A stretch of DNA of 64,000 nt. Source: Marinobacter azerbaijanicus (GTDB lineage Bacteria; Pseudomonadota; Gammaproteobacteria; Pseudomonadales; Oleiphilaceae). The notes beneath the pieces were generated by a model that worked only from the letters and a program-made list of their open reading frames with translations, did not search any database and was not told where the DNA came from. Positions 9,816 through 18,425 of this stretch are shown here, one piece after another. How positions within the stretch are numbered: position 1 is the stretch's first letter; the number at the start of each line of letters is the position of its first letter. Location: contig NZ_JASSVS010000007.1 in NCBI RefSeq assembly GCF_030250645.1, positions 166,400 to 230,399 of the forward strand. The letters run 5' to 3'. Both the position numbers and the translations under genes were made by a program.

Positions 9816-10096
9816 AAGCTCACCCGCTTGTTGCAGATCAAACCAAACGTGTTCAGGAGAAAACAATCAGAGCCGTTGCAGGGTCAGTAATGGCAACGGC
9901 TCTGATATAAACTTAGCCAATCTGGGCGGAAATAAAAGCGGGCGATGTCAGGATTTGGTAAATGAATGAAGCGTCACAAATCTGCGAGGCCTGAAGGGGT
10001 TGATTTGTAAAGCTAATCATATTCTAGCGGTGAAGGGGCCTTACAAAAAGTTACAAAAAGGCGCCCATAATCGCTATCACGTGTGGGGAAACGCCT
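9816..10096. other. Intergenic stretch with a 14-bp perfect inverted repeat
   Basis: No credible ORF. The arms 9866-9879 and 9893-9906 (ATCAGAGCCGTTGC and its complement) pair perfectly over a 13-base loop. On the minus strand the hairpin is followed by a T-rich run (TGTTTTC). Two near-direct repeats of TTACAAAAAG lie at 10041-10060. The stretch may hold a small minus-strand RNA or only the 3' region of the DUF2489 gene. Confidence 0.5.
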
Positions 10097-10558
10097 TCAG
10101 GTCTGGAACTGATGGTGACGAATGGCAGTAGCTGCCCGCCTGATGGCATCGGCATGCTCTTCCTCAACGGCCAGCCTTTCCCGGTCCATCTTTTCAACAA
10201 ACCGGGTTTCGGTTTCCTGGCGTGCACGATGGGTGGGCATGTGCTGGATCAGGTCATGGACTTCCTGGAAAACGCAGAATGGCTGCTGTTCCAGAAGTTC
10301 CGGGTCCACATGATCCAGCAGGCCCTTGATACGCAGGCAGGCCTCGGAGTATTCCACCTGGTCCTCTTCCACTGCCATCGCCAGGACACGAATGCTTTCC
10401 ACCATACTTTCCCGCCGCTCCTTCTGGAACGCTTCGGTTTTGGCCTGCCGTTTCCTGCTTGCCTGCAGAGCACGGTACTGGCGGAGAATAAACGCCACGA
10501 GCAAGGCGATGGCCAGAAGGCCAGCAATAATAAGAGTCCATTGGAGCCATGGGGGCAT
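10097..10558 (-). CDS. DUF2489 membrane-anchored protein
   Basis: The 153-residue product has one N-terminal transmembrane helix (about residues 7-27, WTLIIAGLLAIALLVAFIL) followed by a basic, helical cytoplasmic domain (KRQAKTEAFQKERRESMVESIRVLAMAVEEDQVEYSE split over the conserved DUF2489 core). Length and architecture match DUF2489 proteins found in Pseudomonas relatives. It lies 20 bases downstream of the molybdopterin oxidoreductase on the same strand, so both are probably co-transcribed. The function of the family is unknown; nothing here suggests a direct role in molybdoenzyme assembly. Confidence 0.82.
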   Translation of the reverse strand: MPPWLQWTLIIAGLLAIALLVAFILRQYRALQASRKRQAKTEAFQKERRESMVESIRVLAMAVEEDQVEYSEACLRIKGLLDHVDPELLEQQPFCVFQEVHDLIQHMPTHRARQETETRFVEKMDRERLAVEEEHADAIRRAATAIRHHQFQT

Positions 10559-10578
10559 ATATATCTCCGTTCAGAGTT

Positions 10579-12873
10579 TCAGGCCAGTTTTCGGTGACGT
10601 TCGGCACGCCAGACTTTCACTTTTACTGTCTGTCCGTTAAGTACGGATGTACCAACCAGCGGATCTGTTTGCTGGTCGCTAATGACGTCATTGATGCTCG
10701 CCCCGGCATGGGCAACAGCGACAGACTGCCGAGTGCCGTCACGATGATGGCCCCAGCCGTGGGGCACTGAGACCACGCCGGGCATGATGTCGTCGGTGAT
10801 TTCCACTGGCAGCACTATCTTGCCGACAGAAGAAGCAACTTCCGCGGAATCTCCCGCCTGAAGCCCGCAACGGGACGCATCCTGAGAATGAATCATCAGG
10901 GTACAGCGCTCTTTGCCTTTTACCAACCGCTGGCTGTTGTGCATCCAGGAGTTGTTGCTGCGAACGTGGCGGCGCCCGATCAGTAACAGGCCATCCGCGG
11001 GAGGCGCAGACAACATGGCATGCAGGCGATCCAGATCCCGCAGATAGCGTCGCGGGGCAAGGTTCACCTTGCCATCGCGGGTAAACAGCCGGCCAGGCAT
11101 ACATGGGCGTAGGGGCCCCAGATCCACCCCGTTGGGCAGCTGCTTCAGGGCACTGATCGAAAGCCCCTTGGGCAGATCCTGCCAGTGGCGGTTAAGGGGG
11201 CTGAGCTTGGCGAGGCCTCGCAGTGGGTGACGCTCGGGAAGAATGTCCATCACCAGGTCAATGGCCGGTTGAACCAACCCACGGACACGGCCAATGTCGG
11301 CGCCATAGGGCCCGGCACGTAGCATCATGTCCAGTATCGGGTCGGGCCCGATCTGTTTGAAGGCGCGCCAGCCCATTTCCGCCCGCACGGGTAGGCGTCC
11401 GCCTTTCCGCTTTTTCTCCAGACGATGGGCCAGTTCAAGCAGGATCTGCCAGTCATGGCGGGTATCCTCACCAGCATCGAACAGGGCCGGGCTGTACTTG
11501 GCGGTGTTACGAACGGCGAACATGCTGAAGATCAGGTCGTAGTGGCTACGCTCAAGGCCTGCCGTTGGAGGCAATATGACATCTGCATGGCGGGTGGTTT
11601 CATTGAGGTAGTAATCCACCGACACCATGAAATCCAGCCCGCTGAGTGCTTCGTCGAGACGGCCACCGTTGGGGCTGGACAGTACCGGGTTGCCAGCGAC
11701 TGTTACAAACGCACGGATCTGACCCTCACCTGGCGTCTGTATTTCATCCGCCATGGTGCTGGCAGGGTATTCGCCGGCAAACTCTGGCAACTTCTTCACC
11801 CGGCTGAATCGCTTGGCGAAATGCCCGTTCTGCCCGGACATGGCGCCCAGCGCCACAAGATCTATTGCAGGCTGGGTGAACATCACACCACCAGTGCTGT
11901 CCAGTTTCCCGGTCAGGATGTTCAGCACATAGGCAAGCCATGTGGCGACACCCCCAAAGGCCTGGGTGCTGGTACCCATGCGGGTGTAGAGGGCTGCTCG
12001 CTGTGTAGTGGCAAGCTGGCGTGCCAGGTTGCGGATGTCCGCCGCGGGCATACCGGTCTGGTCACTCACTGCTTCCGGTGTGAACCCCAGGGAAGCCAGC
12101 CGCACCAGGTCAACATCCTTGGTCCAGGGTTCCGCATGGCCAGGATTCACCAGGTCTTCTTCAAACAGTGTGTTCACCATCGCCATCAGCAGCAGGGCGT
12201 CGGTACCCGGACGGATAAAATGAAACTCGTCGGCGAGCTTGCCGGTTTCGGTGCGGCGAGGGTCCACCACGACCATTTTGCCACCACGGCCCTTGAGAGC
12301 TTTCAGCCGGCCGCGGAAGTCCGGAACGGTCATCAGACTGCCGTTTGAGGCCATGGGGTTAGCGCCGATGCAGATGAATAGGTCGGTGCGATCAATATCC
12401 GGTATGGGAAACAGGATCTGGTGCCCGAACATTTCCAGGCTGGCCAGCATATGGGGTAACTGGTCGTTGGAGGTAGCGGAAAAGCGGTTCTGGGTACCCA
12501 GTGCTCGCAGGAACGGCATGGTGGCCACCAGCGAGCCGTGGTTGTGAACGTTGGGGTTGCCCAGGTAGGCCCCAATGCTGTTGCGGCCATGTTCTTTGCG
12601 CACGCGGTGCAGGCGGTCCGCCACCAGGTCAAAGGCCTCGTCCCACTCCATCTCCTGCCAGCCGTCAGCGGTTCGGCGAACGGGTTTGCGCAACCGTTCA
12701 GGGTCTTCATGGAGGTCCTGAAGGGCCACAGCCTTGGGGCAGATGTGGCCATGGCTTAACGGGTCGTCCTCGTCGCCCTTGATGGAGGCGATATGACCAT
12801 CCTTTACCTCGATCGCAACGCCGCACATGGCTTCGCACAGGTGGCAGGTACGATAGTGGGTGCCGTTTTCCAT
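10579..12873 (-). CDS. Molybdopterin-dependent oxidoreductase (DMSO reductase superfamily)
   Basis: A 764-residue catalytic subunit that would bind bis-MGD molybdenum and one [4Fe-4S] cluster. The cluster ligands are Cys10, Cys13, Cys17 and Cys45 (CHLCEAMC ... HICPKA). The Mo-bis-MGD and molydopterin-dinucleotide domains follow, with NPMASNGS and the C-terminal VSVPHGWGHHRDG segment. There is no twin-arginine signal, so it is cytoplasmic. At the usual metal-ligand region the sequence is FSATSNDQLPHM, with no Cys or Sec, unlike formate dehydrogenases. No electron-transfer or chaperone subunit adjoins it. Substrate unknown. An A-rich AATAAAAATA precedes its GGAGAG ribosome site. Confidence 0.88.
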   Translation of the reverse strand: MENGTHYRTCHLCEAMCGVAIEVKDGHIASIKGDEDDPLSHGHICPKAVALQDLHEDPERLRKPVRRTADGWQEMEWDEAFDLVADRLHRVRKEHGRNSIGAYLGNPNVHNHGSLVATMPFLRALGTQNRFSATSNDQLPHMLASLEMFGHQILFPIPDIDRTDLFICIGANPMASNGSLMTVPDFRGRLKALKGRGGKMVVVDPRRTETGKLADEFHFIRPGTDALLLMAMVNTLFEEDLVNPGHAEPWTKDVDLVRLASLGFTPEAVSDQTGMPAADIRNLARQLATTQRAALYTRMGTSTQAFGGVATWLAYVLNILTGKLDSTGGVMFTQPAIDLVALGAMSGQNGHFAKRFSRVKKLPEFAGEYPASTMADEIQTPGEGQIRAFVTVAGNPVLSSPNGGRLDEALSGLDFMVSVDYYLNETTRHADVILPPTAGLERSHYDLIFSMFAVRNTAKYSPALFDAGEDTRHDWQILLELAHRLEKKRKGGRLPVRAEMGWRAFKQIGPDPILDMMLRAGPYGADIGRVRGLVQPAIDLVMDILPERHPLRGLAKLSPLNRHWQDLPKGLSISALKQLPNGVDLGPLRPCMPGRLFTRDGKVNLAPRRYLRDLDRLHAMLSAPPADGLLLIGRRHVRSNNSWMHNSQRLVKGKERCTLMIHSQDASRCGLQAGDSAEVASSVGKIVLPVEITDDIMPGVVSVPHGWGHHRDGTRQSVAVAHAGASINDVISDQQTDPLVGTSVLNGQTVKVKVWRAERHRKLA

Positions 12874-12907
12874 GGGTCTCTCCGGTATTTTTATTGACTA
12901 TGTGCCT

Positions 12908-13097
12908 TGGCAATCGGGCAGGCTATTCCGAAACACGCTGTAAATACGTCCCTGTACGCTCGGGCTCCGCCCTTTGTTGCTTACTGCTCCTGCGTCGCCC
13001 CAAAGGTCCTGGGCAAGCCATCCCTGGCTTGCCCGTGAAGCGCTTCGCGCTTCACCCATGGCTCCGCACGGTTTCGGAATACCCTGCCCGATTGCCA
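12908..13097. repeat. MITE-like palindromic element with 27-bp terminal inverted repeats
   Basis: The ends 12908-12934 and 13071-13097 are inverted copies matching at 26 of 27 positions (TGGCAATCGGGCAGG...TATTCCGAAAC). Inside are two further hairpins: GGGCAAGCCA/TGGCTTGCCC at 13011-13034 and GTGAAGCGC/GCGCTTCAC at 13035-13055. No ORF of credible coding quality spans it. The organisation suggests a non-autonomous mobile or REP-like extragenic element of about 190 bp. No second copy was seen in this window. Confidence 0.7.
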
Positions 13098-13185
13098 GTC
13101 CAACTTGGGGGTTGGTTTCAATAGAAAACCAGATTAGCAGGAAATTGATAAGAGGGGAAAAGGGGTTTTTGGCTTTACCGGCCAT

Positions 13186-13211
13186 AAAAAAGGCCAGCCC
13201 GAAGGCTGGCC
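13186..13211 (-). terminator. Terminator of the FadL-like/Ig-like lipoprotein unit
   Basis: GGCCAGCC / GGCTGGCC stem with a CGAA loop, followed on the minus strand by a run of six T residues, 20 bases after the stop of the large lipoprotein gene. Confidence 0.9.
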
Positions 13212-13231
13212 ATAAGTAGCGGAGCCTGAAG

Positions 13232-16200
13232 TTAGTACTCTGCCGGGATTTCTTTTATCGGGTTGGAAATGAAGTTGAGGTAAACGCCCTGTTGGGGAAT
13301 GAATAATGGAATTTTGACTGTGGCAATACCAAGAGCCACCGCTTCCACGTTTATTTGTGGCACGTTGAGGGTTCGCTGTTCTACCTGCATTCTCCCGTCA
13401 TCAAAGAATTTGACCGGTCCCTCGAGCTTCAATGTAAACGGATAGCTGTACAGGTTGTGCGTTGCTCCCAAAGGTGCCACCAGATCTGGGGCATCAAGGA
13501 AAAGCTCCGCTTCGGTCTTGAAAACAGGACCATCAACCCCCTCGACAATGATGCCCGGAATCAGGCTGTTACGGGCGCAGTTGCTGGTGCAATCAGGATC
13601 GTCTTTAGCATACCGCATTCGAAGAATTTGCGGACCGGTCGTCGAGGTCTGTTCACCCCCGAGCAGAAAGGGAAGATCAATGTAGACATCCGTCGAGGTG
13701 GTGGCGAGCATGGTGGGGTAAAGCAGAACGCCAACGCCCTCCTGGCCCGTCTCGGGGTCTGTAGCCGGACCTGTAACTTCTGTATTGAGGGCGTAAGTCT
13801 GGTAGATAAACTTGTTATGTGGGCAATCCGGGCCATCGGAGCTGCAGCCAACGCGAGCGTTCAGGTCGCCGAGTACTCCGCCATCGGCCGTCTGTCCGTC
13901 AACCAGTAGCTTTGCCGCGTTAGCTGAAGGCAAAAAGCCCTCTGCCTCACTACCATCGTGGTTGAACGGCTCCAAGCAGTTTTTTCCACCTAATGTAGGG
14001 CAGTCGACTACGTAGTTGGAGTTCACGTCGCGAATAGGAAGATTACGTAGTGGAGTGAATACCGTCTCCTGGGCCTCTGATCCCTTGAAGTAGATGGTCA
14101 TGTCGGGCCCACCAGCATCGGTAGAATTAGTCAGCATGTCTGTCTGCAGCGGGTAGTTCTGCACCGAACAAATGGCATTGCTACAGTTTCCTGCACCGCT
14201 GGCGGACCTCATGGTATAGCGATAGAAGCTACCGTCTGCCGTATCCCATGGGTTTTCTGGATAGAAGCGGATGCGCTGGTTGTTTTTCTCGATCCGGCCA
14301 CTGACGATTTCCCCGGAGCCAATGGGGGTGGATGAGTCAGTAACTTTCTCGACGATAAAGGTACCGTCATTGATGGTACTCAGGTTCATGGACTGGGAGA
14401 ACACCACCACAATGGGGCGATCCTCGGGTAGCTCAGTTACGGGCAGTACATCGCCGGCGGGGCCACCTTCGGCAGCATCGTTACATTGTCCGTGAGTTCC
14501 CTGGCTCAGGTTGACGCCGGTAGTGACACAGGGATAGCCGGGATAGGTAGTCAGCGCGAGCGGCGAACTCTGGGTGACCGAGTCGCCAAGATCCGGCAGC
14601 GTAAATGTCAGATCTTGCGGGGTAATGCCATTGCCCGCAAGGTCGGTCAGTGCATTGCCGATCTGTACGGTGTAATTCACACCGTGCTTAAGGCCACCTT
14701 CCGGGTTCAGTACCAGAGCTGTGCCGTCCAGTTTTGCTTTGAGCTTGCCATCGCTCGTGCGCAGGCGGGTATTACCCTCGTACAGCGCAATACCGTCGGC
14801 TATGGTTTCTGCGTCCAGGGGTTCATCAAAGTTCAGCACAACGGGGTCGCCCGGGCGCTGCATATCCTGGCGGGTGCTGGGCACGGCGTCTACCGGCCCG
14901 GGCATCCAGCTCACCAACTGCGGTCCGGTGTTATCGGCAAACTCGTTATCGCGCTGATCTGCTGCGTCAAGCGCCGACTTGGAATCCGTCGCGGCTTCGA
15001 TGCGGAAGGCGATGGTGGAGTCGGTAAACTCCTGGCCCAGGAGGTTGGGTTCTACCATGCCGATGGCGTCGATGGTCAGCACGCCGTCTTCCACAATGGC
15101 GATACCGGTAAGCTCCACGCCGAGCAGGTCCTGGGACAGTGAGGCGTTAGGCTGCGCCTCTTCCGTGTTCATTGAGACGTCCATGAACAGTTTGACGTGA
15201 CGGGGAGCGCTCATGTCATCGGTATAGGGGTTGGGCATCAGGTAACCCGTGGCATCCGACAGCATGGTGACCTTGATATTGCCGGTCTGCTGGATCATTC
15301 CGGTGCCCGGGTCGATAACGGGCACGGTGCCATTGATTCTGACATCCAGGCTGCTGCTGTTCAGTACGCTGCCTTTAGGGACCCGCAATGGCAGGGGCTC
15401 ATCGGCCTCAAAGGCTGGAGCATAGGCCAGTTCTGCAAACAGGCCGCCGGTCTGTTGTGACGGCCCAGCTATTCCTTGCAGTACCGAGTTCAGGGTTACG
15501 CCATTAATGATCTGCCCGTTGAGTCGGGAGCGGCGGGCGCTGCTCTCGTCTTCACCGGCGTTCAGTCCGGAATCGATGACTTCCTGGAAAAGCACGACCG
15601 TTGGCCCGGTATCCCGTGGCGTGATCTCTTCACTGAACTCGGCCAGTGTGTCGCCATTGATGCCGGGCAGGTTCCGGATGGAAACGGTGTAGTTCTCACC
15701 AGAATTCAGAACGTCGCCTTCGCGGCCACATAGTTCCGGGCTGTCCGCAATGCAAGGGTCGATGGTGATATAACGGCCATTTACCAGTACGGTTGCGGGT
15801 ACGGTTTCGCCATTACTGTCGGTTAGCTCAATGATGCCGCCACGCTCTTTCCACTCGGGGTGTGCCGGCTTTGTCAGGCGCAGCCGGAATGTGGAGAAGT
15901 TCATGGGCCGGAATGTATTGCTCTCAGACGGAATCATCTCCGCCACGGCAAATCCGTCGCCAAGATTGTCAAGCGCTGCAATGCCGCTGAACTCCCCTCG
16001 GGTCGTGAACTGTATACCTTCCGGCCCAATGGCATTGGGCGTTGCTATAATGCGGCCACCGTCGGCTTCAAGCTCCTCGCTGAAATCGATGGTGTACTCT
16101 GTGGCTGGGCTGAGCCTTTCATCCAGTAGGATTCTCAGGCTTCGACCCTCATCAACGGCTTCTGTCGAAAAAGCTATGTCATTTTCGCCATCGCGGATAC

Positions 16201-16408
16201 GCACCTTGCCCTCGATGTCCTCATCGGAGAGGGCGTGCGAGAATCGCAATACCAGGTCCGCTTTCGGGCTGACCTCGCTCTGCCCATCGGCGGGATAGGA
16301 GTAAACGACGGAGCCAGGAGTTACCGGCTCGTTGATAGATTGGTCATCACCCCCGCAAGCTGCAAGCAGCATGGCGGGAATCAGTGCCAGTGTCTTGTTG
16401 TATTTCAT
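13232..16408 (-). CDS. Giant lipoprotein with bacterial Ig-like domains
   Basis: A 1058-residue exported lipoprotein. The signal peptide ends in a lipobox (LLAAC, lipidated Cys18) followed by GGDD. Several Ig-like (Big_5/SbsA-like) modules can be seen from the repeated pattern 'Y-PADGQSEVSPKADLVLRFSHAL' (residues 37-58) and later 'DPVVLNFDEPLDAETIADGIALYEG' and 'PIVVVFSQSMNLSTINDGTF', each of the type '(v)xFs..l...ti'. The C-terminal third has paired cysteines (GCSSDGPDCPHNK, DPDCTSNC). The gene lies 13 bases after a FadL-like porin gene, with a shared terminator, so the two proteins probably work together at the outer membrane or surface. Substrate is unknown; lipid or hydrocarbon handling is a guess from the partner. 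Confidence 0.85.
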   Translation of the reverse strand: MKYNKTLALIPAMLLAACGGDDQSINEPVTPGSVVYSYPADGQSEVSPKADLVLRFSHALSDEDIEGKVRIRDGENDIAFSTEAVDEGRSLRILLDERLSPATEYTIDFSEELEADGGRIIATPNAIGPEGIQFTTRGEFSGIAALDNLGDGFAVAEMIPSESNTFRPMNFSTFRLRLTKPAHPEWKERGGIIELTDSNGETVPATVLVNGRYITIDPCIADSPELCGREGDVLNSGENYTVSIRNLPGINGDTLAEFSEEITPRDTGPTVVLFQEVIDSGLNAGEDESSARRSRLNGQIINGVTLNSVLQGIAGPSQQTGGLFAELAYAPAFEADEPLPLRVPKGSVLNSSSLDVRINGTVPVIDPGTGMIQQTGNIKVTMLSDATGYLMPNPYTDDMSAPRHVKLFMDVSMNTEEAQPNASLSQDLLGVELTGIAIVEDGVLTIDAIGMVEPNLLGQEFTDSTIAFRIEAATDSKSALDAADQRDNEFADNTGPQLVSWMPGPVDAVPSTRQDMQRPGDPVVLNFDEPLDAETIADGIALYEGNTRLRTSDGKLKAKLDGTALVLNPEGGLKHGVNYTVQIGNALTDLAGNGITPQDLTFTLPDLGDSVTQSSPLALTTYPGYPCVTTGVNLSQGTHGQCNDAAEGGPAGDVLPVTELPEDRPIVVVFSQSMNLSTINDGTFIVEKVTDSSTPIGSGEIVSGRIEKNNQRIRFYPENPWDTADGSFYRYTMRSASGAGNCSNAICSVQNYPLQTDMLTNSTDAGGPDMTIYFKGSEAQETVFTPLRNLPIRDVNSNYVVDCPTLGGKNCLEPFNHDGSEAEGFLPSANAAKLLVDGQTADGGVLGDLNARVGCSSDGPDCPHNKFIYQTYALNTEVTGPATDPETGQEGVGVLLYPTMLATTSTDVYIDLPFLLGGEQTSTTGPQILRMRYAKDDPDCTSNCARNSLIPGIIVEGVDGPVFKTEAELFLDAPDLVAPLGATHNLYSYPFTLKLEGPVKFFDDGRMQVEQRTLNVPQINVEAVALGIATVKIPLFIPQQGVYLNFISNPIKEIPAEY

Positions 16409-16421
16409 GGCAAACCTCTCC

Positions 16422-17759
16422 TCAGAACTTCAGGGTGATGGAGCCGCTGATTACATGAATATCACCGTCGGCGGTTGCCTGCTGCTCGTTGCCGTCAAAG
16501 TCGACGATGGTGAAATCCCGTTCCTGCAACTGCTGGTACTGGTAACCGATATCCAGACGAACCGGGTAGGCCAGTAGACGGGTGCGATGATAAGTCGCGC
16601 TTATCCCCAGCCCGGCCACGATCTTGTCTGTATCCAGATAGTTGAGTTCCGGGTTGCGGGTGGTTTTAAGCGGGGACTCCTCGTATGCCAGGCCGCCGCG
16701 GAGAGCAAATGTGCGGCTAAGCTGGTATTCAGCACCGATGCGCGGTACCAGAATGTCGTCAAAACCGATTCGGTTGGCGGCGCTGACATCTTCCTGATCC
16801 TTGATGGTGTCGCCTGCGAACTCGTCTTCCAGTTCTGACCAGTTCTGTTGTTCGATGCTGCCCCCGACGCGCCAGCGATCACTCTTGTACTGGGTGCCGA
16901 TAGCAATCGTTTCCGGCTGGAATGAATCAATGGTAGCAACCGAAAGGCTCAGGCCCGGGTCCGGGATGGTCTGGGTTACGATAATATTGGAGTCCACCGC
17001 AGTAGAAGCAGAAGACTTGGTGCGATAGGTGAAAGCTGTTTCCCAGCCGTCCAGAAAGCAGCTGCTGTCAGGGCAGATGGTATCGCCCCATTTGATGGTT
17101 GTACCGAGAATGGACTTCAGGGAAGGCTCGGCATTGACGGCAAGCCGTTCACGGCTGGTTTCACCGCCAAGGGTAGAAACGGCATCCAGCTGTGCGGCTG
17201 CTTCCAGGGTTACGCGTACTGAAAATCCGCCTGAAATGCCACGCCAGAGTGGGGTGGCACCACCAATATTCAGGAACAGGGGTTCCTTTCCGTATTGCAG
17301 GTACTGGCCGGTCTCGGAGGTCTGGGATGAGAAAGCCAGCATTTCCTTGCCGTACTTTTCAACGCCGGCAATAAAACCCAGGTAAATCGGGTGCTTGAAG
17401 CGGGTCAGGGAGGCAAGATTGGTTTTCATGCCGATCAGCACATGCTGACTCGGTGAGTCTGAGACAATATCGCCATCCGCATCAGACCGGGTGGAACGCA
17501 ACTCCTGCTCGGCGTGGAGAATGCCGCCGGTGAGCTCGCCGCGCTCGTCGCTGGTCAGGTAAGACGGGTTGTAATAGGTGGCTGATACCTGCTCGTTGAA
17601 CATGGACAGGGACTGGGCCGTGGCCACATCCACCGGCATAACCCCATAGGTGGTGCCAATGTTGCCCATACTGGCCGAGGCGCTGAGTGAAAGGCCGGCG
17701 GAGGCGGCTGCAACGGCGAGAGTCATTGCACGCAAAGAAAAGTGGGAGGTTGGAACCAT
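16422..17759 (-). CDS. FadL/OmpP1-type outer membrane transport protein
   Basis: Predicted beta-barrel of 445 residues for uptake of hydrophobic compounds. The chosen ATG 17759 is followed by a signal peptide (MTLAVAAASAGLSLSASAS) and has a well-placed CTGGAG eight bases upstream; the 55-residue extension of the open frame to 17924 has no support. The mature part has the FadL-like feature SATYYNPSYLTSDE (compare NPAGL in FadL) and ends ISGSITLKF with a terminal Phe, as is usual for outer membrane barrels. It heads a two-gene unit with the Ig-like lipoprotein. Its leader holds an AATAACAA motif directly before the ribosome site (17773-17790), a possible Hfq/Crc target. Confidence 0.85.
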   Translation of the reverse strand: MVPTSHFSLRAMTLAVAAASAGLSLSASASMGNIGTTYGVMPVDVATAQSLSMFNEQVSATYYNPSYLTSDERGELTGGILHAEQELRSTRSDADGDIVSDSPSQHVLIGMKTNLASLTRFKHPIYLGFIAGVEKYGKEMLAFSSQTSETGQYLQYGKEPLFLNIGGATPLWRGISGGFSVRVTLEAAAQLDAVSTLGGETSRERLAVNAEPSLKSILGTTIKWGDTICPDSSCFLDGWETAFTYRTKSSASTAVDSNIIVTQTIPDPGLSLSVATIDSFQPETIAIGTQYKSDRWRVGGSIEQQNWSELEDEFAGDTIKDQEDVSAANRIGFDDILVPRIGAEYQLSRTFALRGGLAYEESPLKTTRNPELNYLDTDKIVAGLGISATYHRTRLLAYPVRLDIGYQYQQLQERDFTIVDFDGNEQQATADGDIHVISGSITLKF

Positions 17760-17772
17760 GAAACACACTCCA

Positions 17773-17790
17773 GTTGTTTGTCTTGTTATT
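17773..17790 (-). promoter_or_regulatory. CA-rich motif before the porin ribosome site (possible Hfq/Crc target)
   Basis: On the minus strand the leader reads AATAACAAGACAAACAAC and runs directly into the CTGGAG ribosome site. AATAACAA fits AAnAAnAA exactly, the target pattern of Hfq/Crc repression in Pseudomonas. A second AACAATAA lies at 17831-17838. Inference from sequence only. Confidence 0.5.
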
Positions 17791-18032
17791 GGCCTTCGCC
17801 GTGCCCCCGGCATCGGGTGACAGGCAAAAATTATTGTTGGTACGTTTGTTCGAAAAGCAGTGTAGTGTGCTTGTCTTATCGGGACGTTGGCCTTCTTGAC
17901 AGTTTTTGATGTCGAAATGACCACTCCAAAAAGGAAGATGGTTTAAAGGTGAAGGAAATACAGAGTCTTATCAGGCCGAATGCTGTGTTGTTTTGTTACC
18001 GGTTGTTGTGGCTTGTTGCTGGGGGAGGGGGT
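17791..18032. other. Intergenic region upstream of the porin gene
   Basis: Holds the promoter and leader of the minus-strand porin gene and the tail of the TIGR02647 gene. No coding sequence is seen beyond an unsupported extension of the porin frame. No convincing sigma-54 (GG-N10-GC) promoter was found here. Confidence 0.4.
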
Positions 18033-18057
18033 AAAAAAGGCTCCTGGTCAGGAGCCT
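18033..18057 (-). terminator. Terminator after the TIGR02647 gene
   Basis: GGCTCCTG / CAGGAGCC hairpin with six T residues following on the minus strand, 35 bases after the stop. Confidence 0.85.
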
Positions 18058-18091
18058 TGAGAAAGGGACATCGGAATACCGGAGGGGTTTG

Positions 18092-18331
18092 TCAGTTGCT
18101 GGACAGTACCGATAATACTCTCTGAACCTGTTCTACCACCTCACTACCCAGGCTCGTCAGATAACCACCATCCTTCTGAGTAATCAGACCTTTGCGGTGG
18201 AGACGTTCAGCCGCAGCAACCATTTCCGGCGCAGCTGAATGCTGGTGAACCTTGATGCCTTCCTGGGCGGAAGACTGGTCGAACATGGCAAGCAGGTTGA
18301 GTTCATCAATGTGGTCGGACGAAAAGGGCAT
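18092..18331 (-). CDS. TIGR02647 family small protein
   Basis: A 79-residue protein whose features (HIDELNLLAMF at residues 7-17, then GIKVHQ, AAERLHRKGLITQKDGGYLTSLG) match the uncharacterised TIGR02647 family of Pseudomonas and relatives, described as putative DNA-binding proteins. The C-terminal half looks like a winged helix, with the 'KGLITQKDGGYLTSLG' wing at residues 46-61. It is a single-gene unit with its own terminator and is divergent from the csaA-like gene. Function is not known. Confidence 0.85.
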   Translation of the reverse strand: MPFSSDHIDELNLLAMFDQSSAQEGIKVHQHSAAPEMVAAAERLHRKGLITQKDGGYLTSLGSEVVEQVQRVLSVLSSN

Positions 18332-18425
18332 GGTAGCTTCCTTGTGTTATTTTAAGGGACTTACAGTAGTTGTATACGAAGCTGGAGCATTCAGCAAAGC
18401 GATTTCGGGGTGAGGCAAACAATAC

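Noticed and set aside
11425..12348. 307-codon plus-strand ORF antisense to the molybdoenzyme gene
   Set aside because: Mirror frame of a high-GC gene; composition unlike a real protein, while the minus strand has conserved Cys and domain motifs.
14486..15142. 218-codon plus-strand ORF within the Ig-like lipoprotein gene
   Set aside because: Shadow frame; no ribosome site or family features.
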